A stretch of 64,000 nucleotides of DNA from Turbatrix aceti. Taxonomy: Eukaryota > Nematoda > Chromadorea > Rhabditida > Panagrolaimidae. Position numbers and translations under genes: made by a program. Where the stretch lies: contig OZ017770.1 of NCBI GenBank assembly GCA_963969345.1, forward strand, positions 10,224,180-10,288,179. The letters run 5' to 3'. Position 1 is the first letter of the stretch. The number at the start of each line of letters is the position of its first letter. Below, in pieces: positions 11,361 through 23,441 of this stretch. The notes below the pieces were generated by a model. The model was not told the origin of the DNA. It did no database searches and saw only the letters and a program-made list of their open reading frames with translations.

Positions 11361-14300
11361 ATGTCTGGTTGTTTTATTTTCTGTCTGATACTTGCACAAT
11401 TTTTATCTGTGACAACTCTCGACTACCGGAGGGTAGCCAGGCAAGAGGAACAATTATCACTGACTACGCCGATTTCACTCACCGAGTACACTGGATCGAA
11501 TTATACCGCTCCTGCGCCCCAACAAGTTTTATTCAAAAATGAAAAAGGCGTTGTCGTCATCCGGATCGGACACATCGGAGCCATTGGAGCGCTGCCCAAT
11601 GACGACAAGGTTATCAACGCTTCCCGAATGCAACTCATCGACGAAGGTATTTTGGGACCGGAAATTGACATTGAGTAAGCCAGGTTTGGAAAATGGTAGT
11701 ATTTCTGAAAATTTTTTTAGACTGGTTTCAACAGCTGGATGTGGAGATTCATTCGAAGGTGTCGCGGTAGCAGCAAATATGTATCACGTGGAAAATATTC
11801 GAGCATTTATCGGACCTTATTGCAATGCGGGTATTTTTAATTTTTTTTGGGGTACATAGTAATTTTTTTATTATTTTGAAGAACTGGACGCTGTAGCCAA
11901 GATGGGCTCTTTCTGGAACATACCTGTAATTTCTTACATGGCAACAACGACTGCGCTTGCTGACCGGACAATCTACAAGACGCTAATCAGGATATCGTCC
12001 AAAAATACCAATTCCATTGCAAAGGCTACGGTAAAATTAATCGAACATTATGGATGGCAACGCGTACGTCACATCAATCCTCTTACTACTACGATTCAGG
12101 AGAGATTCTTTTTAATTTTTTAGATTGCTGTTGTGACGAATACCGGCCAGACAGCCTACGAGAGAGTCCAGGGCTTTGATGAAGAATTTCGAAAAAGCAA
12201 TGTTGTTGTCGTATCAAAGGTCATGCTTGAGGAAAATTGGAACGCAACCGATATCATCAAGAGTGGTCTCCTGAATGAGATAGCAAATAGTGCACGCATC
12301 ATTGTCTGCATCTTTTCTGCGACACGTGAAATGACCCGGGAATTCATGCAGGCCACTTTCAAGGGCAATTTGAACAATGCTGAGTACGCTTATATCCTTC
12401 CATGGCTCCAGTCCGGTCCCAAGGATGCCTCACCATGGGTGGGAGCAAGCGGCGAGATGCTTCAACAAGTCAAGGATCACTACGCAAACGCCATCATTGT
12501 ACGGTTTATAAAAAACTAAAAAAATGTGCATTTTTTTCAGGTCGATGACGTCAACGGTTTTGACGATACCATTGTCGACAACTTTTTAAAACGTCTGGAA
12601 AAGTTTGGTCTTACAAAGGCTGATATCGATGTGGTAGGCTTTACAAACTTAATCCCAACCAGAACGGGGACTTAGTAAAAGTATTAGTAACTGAGTAATC
12701 GGGTAGACTGGCTTCCGAATGAAGCCTAATTTACTTAGTTCGTTTTGAACGTCAACATAGTACATACAAGGGCACAAGTCAATGACCAAAGAACGAAAAA
12801 AAAATTCAAAAATTTAGAGCAACATCTTCGGATACCTTCACCTGTACGATTCCTTGAAACTCTACGCCCTGGCTGCCGTGACCGCATATCACAAGTATAA
12901 TAACAATATTTCTGTCCTGACCGATGGTCGAAAAATTTGGGAAAGCAGTCGTCGTCTGAGCTTCGAAGGTATTTATATTTTCGGTCTTTTTGGCCATCCC
13001 ATGAACTTTTTTAATTCGGGAAACACCCCCTTTCCCCGTTGCATTCGATACTAATTCAGGAGTTGGGTCAACTGCAGGTGGAACAGGTAGTATTGTCATG
13101 GATGATCTCGGAGACCGTGCACCCCTCTTTGCTGCATTTTTCATTGCACCCAATCGAGACAAGGTTATGAAGATGGTTCACATGGAAGCCATTATCCAGA
13201 GCAATTGTGACAGCACGGCAAATCGTTCTGGATGCTTTGATTTGGTTTGTGGGAGTCAATTTGTGGTTTAGGCCCTTAAAAACTCTCTTGCAGAAATTAA
13301 CCGACGTCATGACCGGTTTTTGGCCTAGCGAAACAGGTGCCATGCCACTGGAAGAGCCAATTTGTGGATTTAAGGGTCAAAAGTGCAGCTATACCGTTGA
13401 AATTGCTCTCGGGGGCACTGCAATTGCCGTCATCGCCCTTTCCATCGCTATTTACATCATGTATCGTTATTGGTAGGTTTTTTTAAGTTTGTTTATTTAT
13501 ACAATCTTGTATACAAATTTTAATTTAGCCAATCACGTGCCCTTGATAGAATGCCCTGGCGAGTCTTCCATGACGACCTCAGAATGATCGATGACGAAGC
13601 AGCCCGAAGCTTGGCAAGTTTTTTGAGTCCCCCTCCCCAGACTTTTACTTTTATGGTCGTCTCGACATTCATTTTAGTTATCATTGGGAAGTGCAAATAC
13701 AAAGCTTAGTAATATGAGTACGGGAAACAAGAGACATGCTATTATTGGCGTCAACACGCACGCAACGTATCACCGCTATCCCCAGAGGAGGATAATTAAA
13801 TTCTGTCGGGCTGATCTCGTTTTACTGACGCAGGTAAGGGTATTCCCTAGACTACCTGTATGATGTGAGCATACTTTAAACTTTTTTTTTTGACAGATGA
13901 AACAGGCAATACACGATAACATCAATCCTTTCCTCGGAATTGCTTTTAACGAAAAAGACGAAATGCTTGTACTTTGGAAATTTTGTTCCCGAGGGACTGT
14001 ACAAGATATCATTTACAATAAGACAATGGTACTTGATGAAAAATTTCATGGTGCATTTGTCCGTGATATTACACTGGTATGTTGTCTGGGGGATGTTTAA
14101 AAACAAAACAAAAAAATGGTCGGTTTTTTGCTTTTTCTAGGGCTTGGAGTACCTTCATATGTCTCAGATTGGCTACCATGGCACGCTGACGCCCTGGGCA
14201 TGCGTCATAGATCGTAACTGGTCCGTTCGTCTCACCGACTTTGGCATTGCCAATCCACTTGAACGCTGGGAAAAGGAAGGTGCCATTCAAATAGAAGCCC

Positions 14301-16002
14301 TGCAAAACGACGAAGACAAATCACAGGCAGCTCAGAAGACTTGTGAGTTTGCAAAAAAAAAATTATAGCAGCAAAATATAAATTTTGCAAAAATTTCATT
14401 TTTGTATCTCATGTTTTTTTTCTGAAGAGCAAAGAGCATTTTAAATATAATACATATTATATAATACCTTTCAGCTTTGCTTTACTATGCCCCAGAATTG
14501 CTCAAAAATCGTGATCAAAACAAACGCCGACGCATGGATCAAAAATGGGTGATACAAAGCGCTGCACGTCGTCAGGCAGGTGACATCTACGCTTTTGGCA
14601 TGGTTATGTACGAAATTCTCTTCCGTGCCCTACCGTATCCCGAGGGAACGGATGTCACAGCCCTGGTTAATTCTGTCGTAGACGGCAGTCGACACTGTAA
14701 GCCCCAAATCCAGGATGCATCCAAGGTTCATCCTGATATCTACGCTTTGCTCACCGACTGTTGGTCTGAAAATCCTGAAATAAGACCCTCTGTCCGACGC
14801 GTCAGACTCAATACAGAAATGGCACTAAAAACGTAATTACAACTGACACTTTAGAAAAAAAAAGTAAATCGGACACTCTTTTTTATATATTTTTTCAGGA
14901 AAGGATCACTGGTCGACCAGATGATGCGAGTTATGGAAACGGTAATTATTTTTTGTCTACGCAAACTTTAGGCATCATTTTTTTGCTTGCTGTTAAAAAA
15001 TGATGTTTCCATTTTTAGTACGCAAATAACTTGGAAAAAATTGTGAAGGAACGCACGGGCATGTTGGAGGAAGCAAATCAAAAGGCCGATCGATTGCTCA
15101 ATCAACTTTTACCCAAATACGTCGCTAACGAACTCAAAATGGGTCGCCCGGTTGCGCCAAAGCTATTTTCGTCAGCCACTGTGTTGTTCTCGGACATTGT
15201 AGGGTTCACCAGGCTGTGTTCGCATTCAACCCCCATTGAAGTGGTTAATATGCTTAACGGAATTTATACTGGCTTTGACGAGAGAATTCAAAAGAACGGA
15301 GCCTATAAGGTAGTTTTTTTTTGTTTTCCGAAAAAAAACAAAAGCAAAAAAATCTATTGTTCTAGGTCGAAACAATCGGTGACGCATACATGGTCGTTTC
15401 TGGCATTCCGGAAGAAAATGGAACAAATCATGTAAAAAATATTGCAAATATTTCCCTCGACATGCGAAACGTAAAATGCATTTTTAATTAAAAAAATATA
15501 CTTGTTTTTGTTTATTTATTTATTTTTCAGTTCTTACTTGATTACGAAATTCCGCATCGTAAAAATGAACGCATCAAGTGCAGATGGGGATTCCATACCG
15601 GTGCCGTTGCTGCAGGTGTCGTCGGCCTGACGGCTCCTCGTTATTGCTTGTTCGGTGACACGGTAGGACATGATAACAAACAATTTATCAAGCAATTTAG
15701 CACAAAATAATATTTTGCAAATATTTTAATTGCAGGTAAACACGGCATCACGTATGGAAAGCACAGGTCAGCCAGAGATGATTCAGCTTAGCCAACAAGC
15801 GTATGACCTGATTTCGACGACATACGATTGCTTCCAGTGCAGCAAGCGTGGAGAAGTTGAAATAAAAGTATGTAATTATTAAAAAAAATATTTGTAATTT
15901 ATACACACGTACTTTTAGGGCAAAGGTCTCTGCACTACGTACTGGCTCGACGGCAAGGAAGAGCCACCGGAACCCATGCAAAGCTCCTACAATATTTTCT
16001 AA
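11361..16002 (+). CDS. Receptor-type guanylyl cyclase (GCY family)
   Basis: Single-pass receptor making cGMP from GTP. Nineteen exons: 11361-11674, 11721-11830, 11882-12063, 12124-12498, 12541-12633, 12818-12968, 13060-13244, 13294-13472, 13529-13613, 13678-13833, 13897-14076, 14141-14342, 14475-14832, 14899-14941, 15019-15309, 15366-15470, 15531-15662, 15736-15867, 15919-16002; about 1,118 aa. Signal peptide (1-22), ligand-binding ectodomain ([19 protein letters not shown]), transmembrane helix about 507-527, kinase-homology domain without HRD Asp ([12 protein letters not shown]) but keeping DFG, coiled linker, and cyclase domain from about 920 ([36 protein letters not shown]). The Glu in VETIGD and the Cys in RYCLFGD are the guanine-selecting positions. 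Intron 13614-13677 uses GC-AG. AATAAA lies at 16127-16132. Ligand unknown; such receptors are often chemosensory in nematodes. Confidence 0.92.
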
Positions 16003-18802
16003 AAAATATTTATTTATATTTTTTTTGGATATTGCATTTCATGAATTTTAAACATTTCAAAAAATACATAACTATATCATTTATTCAGTATGATAATTTT
16101 ATTTTTTTTATTTTTTTTCTGATCTGAATAAACCATATGATCCATCTTGGCTGCAAAAAAGCAGAAAAAATGACCCCCCCCCCCTTCGTGAAAGTACACA
16201 GCAGGCAGACGAGCTGGAAAACATTAGTTATGCTGTAAAAAATCTTTTTCTAGCTAAACGCTGTAATTTTGTTCCACATTTTTTCGACATGGAAGCATGA
16301 CGTGATGTTTGGAATGTTTGTAATTATAGCACCTGACTATAAATTTTTTTCTCTTCCAAGATATGTATGTATCCGCTAGGGGATTCCAGTCATATTTTAC
16401 ATACGTCGGTCGGATGATGTTTTTGTTTGAGATTGTTTTTTTGGGGTTGGTCGATGCAAAAAATGCCTATCCAGATTGATGTTCGTTTTTTTTTCGTTTT
16501 CTTTTCTCGTTTCCAAGTTGAAGTCAAGACGCTTGCCCTCTGGGTTCACAGAGGCGTGGACTATTAGTCCATACTGTTTGTTCGCTTACATATTCTTCAT
16601 TCTTTATTCTGGAAGCCAGTATAGGTACAAATAATATGGGGAGGGTTTTAGTACTGCTGCCATTGAGAAAAAAATGTACTTTTTTTGTTTCGGAAAAGGG
16701 CCTTCGACCCCGAATGAACCCCGACGTCACGTCAGTAGTGAACCAAATGAATTGTTTTTTTTCTTTTTCTGTCTATAACCCATATTACGTAATCTTAGAA
16801 CAATACAGAAAAATGCTGGCACACCGTTGCACAGCACACAGTCATCACTGGACTGCTCTCCCTCATTCCAGGCAGTTAGTTGAATAATCTGTTTCTGTGT
16901 CGGTCCGTGATATACGTAAAACTGACTGACTATCCCTCCATCCATCGCGTGTCACACGGCATGGCTACATTTTTTGTACTGTTTTTAAGGTGAGTGTCAG
17001 TCAGTAAAGTCGAGACGGAGACGGACGCAAATTCAAATGCTTCTGACGCCAGTCAAATCACCTATAATTTTTTTTATACTTTCTCTCACGCTTTTCTCCT
17101 CCCCTATCACCAACCACCGGTTGAGGGCTAATTGGTAAACAAGGTCCATTCACGTGGTAAGGTGGGGTTATCATACACCTTGTTAGCGTGTGATATATAA
17201 CACTTCCTCTAGAATCCCCTCATTCTCATCATTTGGTCTGTCCAGGCGCGGCGTAGGGGTCTGCCTCGACACCTGAAGGCGGCAAAAATTTGTAAAAGAT
17301 GCCAATACTAGCAGACGGCATACACACTCGCCCTCGCCCCCACGTCGTTAATAACCATCAGTCTTTTTTTCAGTGTCCTAACATAAGGACACGCCTCAAA
17401 TCGTAGCATGTGCTTGACAACTAACTAACAACCCAGGCTCCTAGCAGTGCTTCATTAGCATAACTCTCTGTGTCCTTCATATTGTCATCCTGTGTTGTTG
17501 CGTATTAAGGCACCAGAAATTATGATTTCTTTGTAATTTTGTTTTGTTTTTGGACTTTTCTTAGAGTTTCATCCAGATTTTTGTTCAAAATTCTCCCTAA
17601 TTATCCGGTAAAAATAAATTACGCCCATTTCCCGTCATTTTTTACAAACAACAGGAAAAAAAAGAGAAAAAAATTTCTGAAAGATATTTATTTCTTTTTT
17701 GCACTGCTCGAAGAAATAAATAAATGCCGCAGTTCCTCCTGACTACCACTTTGCTTCGTGTTTCAAACAAAAAAGAGAAAATAAATCTTACAAAATTACG
17801 ACCTTTGCTAAAGTACGCTTTATGCCAGCCATTATTCTTGGAATTTTCCGACACGTGCAAACATTTTTTAACTACTGTTGTAAGCGTTTTTTCACTTTGC
17901 CCGCCTTGTAAGGAGTCTCGAGTGATGTGAATGCCGTTCGTTCCGTTCTTATGCTTCAAGGCTGTTGTATACGTACATATACCCCTATTCGTATCCATTT
18001 TATGTAAGACCTTTCTTTTGCAATGTCAAATGAAAAATAAATTTAGTACACAAAAAATGATGATTCGTTGTGTCTTTGCCTGGACGACCGACCGAAAGAC
18101 GCGGCCCATTTCTTTCTATTTTTTGTTCATCATAAAAACAATTGAAATGCACTTGATTGCGATATAAGCATACATAGGCTGGGCAGGAAAGGGGAGAGGA
18201 AAGACCTTCAGTCATTTTTTATGCTCTTGCTGTCTGCCAGTTGTCATGAATATTTAAGCCTTGCCTTCCTTTTTTTCTTTATGGGATAAATAGTAGATGG
18301 TTGTTTTGTCCTTACAGTTACTAGCAGAGTTGGTAGTGTCACGGGGAGTCAAGTAAGCAAATCTTACGGTCATGTTTATACAATGAGTAATGTAGGAAAA
18401 AATGTGTGTTTTAATGAGATGTTTTGTCAATACACATACCGCATGCATGAGCTTTTGGATTCACTGCAAAATACAATACCCCCGCTTTTTTTGTCATTAC
18501 TCCAGTTGTTATGACATTCAGGTAAAATGACTGCATAGTGGCTTTCAGGCGATTGTTAGATGACTAAATCACTCGTAAGCAGGAGCAAAGAAGAAAAACA
18601 AGAAAAAACCGTGTAACGGATGGGATGGTCAAAGAGGATCATTTCGCTGTTGTTTTTTTATTCCTGGTGTAGTATGTATCGCGTCATCGTGCTAATCGGT
18701 TTCTTTTTCTCGTTCTTCGATAACATCACAATTTTTATTCCAGGGTTACCAGAAAGGAGTTGTGTACGTTGTGCGGCGTCGACCTTTTAAGAAACAAAAA
18801 AA
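16003..18802. other. AT-rich intergenic region
   Basis: Contains the cyclase poly(A) signal (16127-16132) and about 2.6 kb without a supportable gene. A C8-9 run lies at 16170-16180. A pyrimidine-rich TTTTTATTCCAG ending near 18744, 59 bp before the insulin-like gene start, may be a 5' UTR or spliced-leader acceptor. Confidence 0.4.
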
Positions 18803-19390
18803 ATGTCATCCAGAATACTCAGGTAAGACTACCTTAATTACCGCCTGGAATTTTTTTAACCAAAAAATTTTTTTAGTCATGTTGCGATCTTCTCCCTGAT
18901 CATGTTAATATATCTCCCTGCAGCTGAGTCCTCGTTCCGATTATGCGGGTCAAAACTGACCACAACGTTGCAAATGTTGTGCAAGAACAAATTTTGTGGA
19001 GGGTATTCGTTGAACATGTTGCAACCAGCAGCTGCTGGTAAGTGTTTTTTTGTTTGTTTTGGGGATGCCCTTTCTTCTCTTTGCCATAAAACATCCGCCC
19101 ACAGTCCCTCTAATTAAATAAATAAATAAAAATTCGTCAATTTTAATTTTAATTTTATTTTTTGTATTGCAGCATCAAATTTCGTACAAGCAGCCCGCTC
19201 ACCCATGTGGAATCCGAGCATTGAAGCGCCAAGCGTTAACAAGAGATCCGGCATCGCAACCGAGTGCTGTGAGAATCGATGCTCATTGAAGTATCTCAAA
19301 AGCTTCTGCTGCTCAGGGTTCGGCTTCCACAAGCGATTTGCCGCTCCTGAACCGTATGCCGACAGTGACGAAGCAAACCAGGTCATATAA
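18803..19390 (+). CDS. Insulin-like prohormone with eight cysteines
   Basis: Exons 18803-18822, 18877-19037, 19173-19390; 132 aa. Secreted ligand expected to act on a DAF-2-type receptor. Order: signal peptide (about 1-25); B chain with FRLCGSKLTTTLQMLCKNKFC; a connecting stretch ending in the dibasic site NKR; A chain GIATECCENRCSLKYLKSFCC; then GFGFHKR and an acidic tail ending at the stop. The A chain keeps the insulin pattern CC-x3-C-x8-C plus one extra Cys; the B chain also has an extra Cys after the second. Eight cysteines would allow four disulfides, as in C. elegans beta-class insulins. AATAAA is at 19653-19658. Too short and diverged for a typical homology search at the nucleotide level, but the spacing is diagnostic. 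Confidence 0.88.
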
Positions 19391-20263
19391 AGCTGTGACA
19401 AAGCAGACCGCAAAGAGACACATACGTACATCAGGCAGTAGAATTAAAGATGATTAAAAAAGTCGACTACTACTCATCCTTCCACTCCTCCGATAAAATT
19501 TTTTTTACCACGGCGCGCGATCGCCTATTATATTTTTTTTTAATTTTCAAAATATTATACTCTCTTTATAGTAAAATACATACTAAAATTGATACTGAGT
19601 ACGCTGATTATTTATTTTTCTGTTGTGTGCAATTGGCTGAAACAATGATTGTAATAAAGCAGACTTGTTAGACAGAATTATCTTTGAAAAAGGTTATCAG
19701 TGGTGGGTCCTGGGGTATCACAAAAAAAAACAGGAAAGTTGTTGGTGTTGTTTTTTGAACTTTGTACTGGACTTCCGGGTACGAAGTGTTACGGTGGCTC
19801 GTGGTCATTTGATACAATTTACGAGTGCAATTTCAAGTTTTATATAATGAATGTCAGTACAAATTCTTGTTTGCGAGAAATTATGACGTGTGCCAATTTT
19901 TTTTTATTTCACATGAACTCAAAAATTCAAAACTTTTTTGCTTCCTTTAAATTTTAACTTTTAGTCTCATCCTTCAGAGAGGGGAGAGGAGAGACAACTT
20001 ATCAATGGGAAGGAAACCCCTATCATAAGTTGTCTAAATGTGCTAAATGTCTCGCCATAAAGAACATATGCCCTCTACGATGTATGTACTTCTAGATATT
20101 TAGCACCGTTTTAGCATTCATAGCCGAGCGATAAGAGACAAGACGACTCTGGAGTGTGAATGGATAGGCAGCTGTTTTCTGTTTTCAACATTTTGACAAA
20201 AATATGTATTGATCGTACGTAAAAAACACATCACACCGCAAAGATCATTTTTTTTAAATTCAT
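19391..20263. other. Intergenic, 3' UTR of the insulin-like gene
   Basis: AT-rich sequence with the AATAAA at 19653-19658 and no further gene. The retrotransposon begins at its right edge. Confidence 0.4.
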
Positions 20264-20268
20264 AGTAC
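20264..20268. repeat. Target-site duplication, left copy
   Basis: AGTAC directly precedes the LTR start (TGTCGCC) and recurs directly after the element at 27565-27569. Five base pairs is typical of BEL/Pao insertion. Confidence 0.75.
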
Positions 20269-20472
20269 TGTCGCCGCCAGCGAAGTCGCTGGCAACGAGC
20301 TCTTGCCAGTTGTCAGCGACAAGCGCTCCCGGAAGCCCCCCGATCCCCCCGAATCGGCCGGATACATATCCGGCCGCAAAGGGGGTATAAATGCGCTTAC
20401 GTTTTGCATTTTTGATGTGCTTGGATTGAATAAAGAAAGAGCTTTCTACTCTCTCTCTTGGATCGATTGAAA
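20269..20472 (+). repeat. 5' long terminal repeat
   Basis: 204 bp starting TGTCGCC after the target duplication. Contains two perfect hairpins (20276-20293 with 8-bp arms, 20355-20376 with 10-bp arms, each with a 2-nt loop), a TATA box TATAAA at 20386-20391 and a poly(A) signal AATAAA at 20429-20434. The right edge is set by the shared 24-bp end at 27541-27564 and by the TGG of the primer-binding site that follows. Confidence 0.8.
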
Positions 20473-23441
20473 TGGTGCAATCGGCTAGTGGACCCCTGCG
20501 TACCACTATCGGGCGGCAGCGCGCGACTCTACGCTCGCACCTGGCCCGCCTCGCGGCCGTCGAACTCAACGTGCCGGACGATCCGGCGGCCATCGCACGC
20601 CTCTACCTCGACCTCAAGGGGCTCGATTTCAATATCCAACTTCACACCGAGAAGTTGGACGACTCGGTGGACGCCTGGCGCGGCATCATCCGCGGCCTGT
20701 CAGCGGACGACGCGTACGACGAGGCCCAGCTTCTGGACCAGTGGCTTACCGGCACAGCGACGATCGAGAGCCTCAACGACTGCTTCGGTGACGCACACAC
20801 CAAGCGCAACGACATCGCGACGCACCTCGCCGAATTAAACTCGCGCCACATGGTCTTGACGACGCGTCCTTTGCGCACACCATCGGCCTCGATTGCTGAA
20901 GCCTCTCCGCCACCCGAGACCAAGGTTCCTACATCTACGGACCTGAACCAGGCAGCAGCACAGCAAGTCGTGCACCCGTCGGCCCCGCCGTCTTCCGCTC
21001 CGCCAGCTCCAGCTGCCGCACCCGTCGACTCCGCGGTTCCTCCGGCATGGGCCAGCCATGCCCCCTCAGGTCAGTTCCACGGATTTTCTTACGCACCACA
21101 ACTCATGCCGGCTTACCCCGCAGGCACGTTCTATCAACCCCGACCCGGCGTGACCGCCGCGGCTCCGCCACACATGGCTCCGATCACCTCCGCTCCGCCG
21201 TCGATGGTCATCAACGGACAGCATCCGGCGCTACCATTCATGACTTCGCACGGTCCGCAGCCTACGGCCCCTCCGCTCACGGCAACTACGGGTCTGCTTT
21301 CCTCGGCCACGCAGCACACGGCACCGATCGGGCACTACACGGGCGCGCCACAGCACGTGGCCCCGTACGCTCACCCAGCAGTCAGGCAGCACGCAGCAGC
21401 AACGGGGCCACCGCCGCTTCCTCAGCGCCCCAGCGAATGGTCGCGGCTTCCTCGCATGGAGCTACCTACGTTTGATGGCTCGCCCTCCAAGTTTCTCCAC
21501 TTCTGGGAAACTTTTCGGGTCACCATCGACGCTAGGCCCATCCCGTACGTCGAGAAGTGCACGCTCCTCTTCTCACATCTCAAAGGAGACGCAGCGCTTG
21601 TCGTGGACGGTCTCCAGCCAAGCGAAGAGACTTACGCCATTGCTCTGCAAACCCTGCGAGAACAATTCGGGCAAGTCGAAGACGTGAGCGAGGCTCTGCA
21701 TCAAGAACTCGCCGACATCCAACCGTGCCCGCCCAACGCCACGTACCTGCAAATACGCGTCACCCTCGGAAAAGCAGAACGACTTCTACGTCAAATGAGC
21801 ACGCTCGGCGAAGACACCGCTCACCCGCAGCTCCTCCGCATGGTCGAACGCCTAGTGCCCTCAGACTTCTTGGCCCTCATCTGGGACAAGTGCGATGGAC
21901 GCCGGACACTCGATGACGTCCGTCGCATTGCCCACCAACTCTTGGCCTCGCGCGTCCGCATTGGACGACAACACCGAGACCCCCTCGCAGTTCAACCGCA
22001 CGTAACCACCTTGGCAACAGCTATCCAACCCACCCACCAGCGCAGGAACCCGAAAGCCACTGAACCACCACGTGATGCCACGGACGGCGCCGCTAAACCA
22101 CGCCGACCGTGCCTCTTCTGCAACGATGCAGCCCACAGCACGACCCGCTGCACCAAGGTGGTCGGCAGTGAACAGCGAAAAGCACGCATCCGCGAGCTGC
22201 GTCGCTGCTTCATCTGCCTGTCGGCGGATCACTTGTCCACCGGCTGCGACAAGCGTCAACGTCCGTGCCGCTCCTGTCACAAAACTGGGCACCACCTGGT
22301 ACTTTGTACCCCCAACAACGACACAACGAGCGGCACTGTTGCTCCGGCGCCAGCACCGGCGGCACAAGTGACCACAACGACGCTGTCATCGGCGAACACC
22401 TACTTGCCGTTGACAACCATCCGCGTCCATCATCACCAGACCAACGCTGACGTTATGATGCTCCTCGACTCGGGCAGCGAAGCCAGTTTCATCTCTACGA
22501 CATTGGCAAAGTCTCTCAACCTCCCAGTCCTCGACGACACCATGCTCACGGTTGCCACCATTGGCGGCCGCACGCAGCAGATTTCCGCGCAACGACATCA
22601 GATCCGCTTGCTTCGCACGGACGGGGCCGATCTCGTGGTCAAGTGTTGGGCGGTCGACGATCTCTTACAACCGCTCAAGCACGCCGCCGCCGCCCCTGAC
22701 ACCACAGCAGCCGTCGATGTCCTCATAGGCATAGACGCCTACTTTGATGTCATCCAAGGACCACCGCAACGGCGCACGGACGGCCTCTACGAGCTCAACA
22801 CCGTATTTGGCCCCATCGTTTGCGGACAAGTGGATTCCTCAGCCATGGTCACGGCAGCGCCACTTCGCGTGTCACCCGCGCAGTCCAAAACAGCGCAACT
22901 CTCAGAGCTCCTCCAGAAGCAGTGGGCACTCGACGCCATTGGCATCAGCGATGACCCATGGGAGCAAGACGATGACCGCGCCTTGAGCGAGCTACAGGCA
23001 TCCATCATACGCACGCCCGACGGCCGCTACCACGTGCGCCTGCCCCGACGACCGTTACCGGCGGACTTCAGTGACAACTTTTTTCTGGCACGTGCACGAT
23101 TGCTGTCTACGTCGCGGCACTGGCAAACGACAAATCCCGAGAGCTGGCAGGCGTATGTCGACATCATCCAGCAACAGCTCACGGAGCGCATCATCGAGCC
23201 CGTTGCCCTAGACGCCCTTCCTACGGGCCCCTGCCACTACATCCCTCACCATATGGTGGTCACGGACAAGAAGAAGCGTATCGTCTACGACGGTTCGGCC
23301 AAGCAAGGCAGAACAGGGCACTCCTTGAAGCAGATCCTGTACCGAGGCCGTTGCTTCTGGGCAACCTGGCGTCCATTCTACTACGCGCGCGGTTCGCTCC
23401 GATTCTGGTTTCGGCGGACGTCGAGAAAGCGTTCCTCATGA
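20472..23441 (+). CDS. BEL/Pao gag-protease-RT N-terminal frame (truncated by frame break)
   Basis: 989-codon open frame. Residues 1-500: gag with a long Pro/Ala-rich linker. Three CX2CX4HX4C zinc knuckles begin at about residues 547, 579 and 599 (CLFC, CFIC, CRSC). The retroviral-type protease active site LLDSGSEASF sits at about 664-673. The RT N-terminus follows (VTDKKKRIVYDGSAK). Near 23346-23350 the RT homology jumps to the next frame, consistent with one missing base, so the last roughly 30 codons of this frame are not authentic. The A of the ATG is the last base of the LTR. Confidence 0.88.
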   Translation: MVQSASGPLRTTIGRQRATLRSHLARLAAVELNVPDDPAAIARLYLDLKGLDFNIQLHTEKLDDSVDAWRGIIRGLSADDAYDEAQLLDQWLTGTATIESLNDCFGDAHTKRNDIATHLAELNSRHMVLTTRPLRTPSASIAEASPPPETKVPTSTDLNQAAAQQVVHPSAPPSSAPPAPAAAPVDSAVPPAWASHAPSGQFHGFSYAPQLMPAYPAGTFYQPRPGVTAAAPPHMAPITSAPPSMVINGQHPALPFMTSHGPQPTAPPLTATTGLLSSATQHTAPIGHYTGAPQHVAPYAHPAVRQHAAATGPPPLPQRPSEWSRLPRMELPTFDGSPSKFLHFWETFRVTIDARPIPYVEKCTLLFSHLKGDAALVVDGLQPSEETYAIALQTLREQFGQVEDVSEALHQELADIQPCPPNATYLQIRVTLGKAERLLRQMSTLGEDTAHPQLLRMVERLVPSDFLALIWDKCDGRRTLDDVRRIAHQLLASRVRIGRQHRDPLAVQPHVTTLATAIQPTHQRRNPKATEPPRDATDGAAKPRRPCLFCNDAAHSTTRCTKVVGSEQRKARIRELRRCFICLSADHLSTGCDKRQRPCRSCHKTGHHLVLCTPNNDTTSGTVAPAPAPAAQVTTTTLSSANTYLPLTTIRVHHHQTNADVMMLLDSGSEASFISTTLAKSLNLPVLDDTMLTVATIGGRTQQISAQRHQIRLLRTDGADLVVKCWAVDDLLQPLKHAAAAPDTTAAVDVLIGIDAYFDVIQGPPQRRTDGLYELNTVFGPIVCGQVDSSAMVTAAPLRVSPAQSKTAQLSELLQKQWALDAIGISDDPWEQDDDRALSELQASIIRTPDGRYHVRLPRRPLPADFSDNFFLARARLLSTSRHWQTTNPESWQAYVDIIQQQLTERIIEPVALDALPTGPCHYIPHHMVVTDKKKRIVYDGSAKQGRTGHSLKQILYRGRCFWATWRPFYYARGSLRFWFRRTSRKRSS
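20473..20486 (+). other. Putative tRNA primer-binding site
   Basis: TGGTGCAATCGGCT follows the LTR without a spacer and begins with TGG, the complement of tRNA CCA ends. The tRNA species was not identified. The TG of the gag start codon is part of this site. Confidence 0.45.

Noticed and set aside
23346..23441. Programmed frameshift between the two retrotransposon frames
   Set aside because: No slippery heptamer or stem is apparent, and the break falls inside a conserved RT block where BEL elements are continuous.
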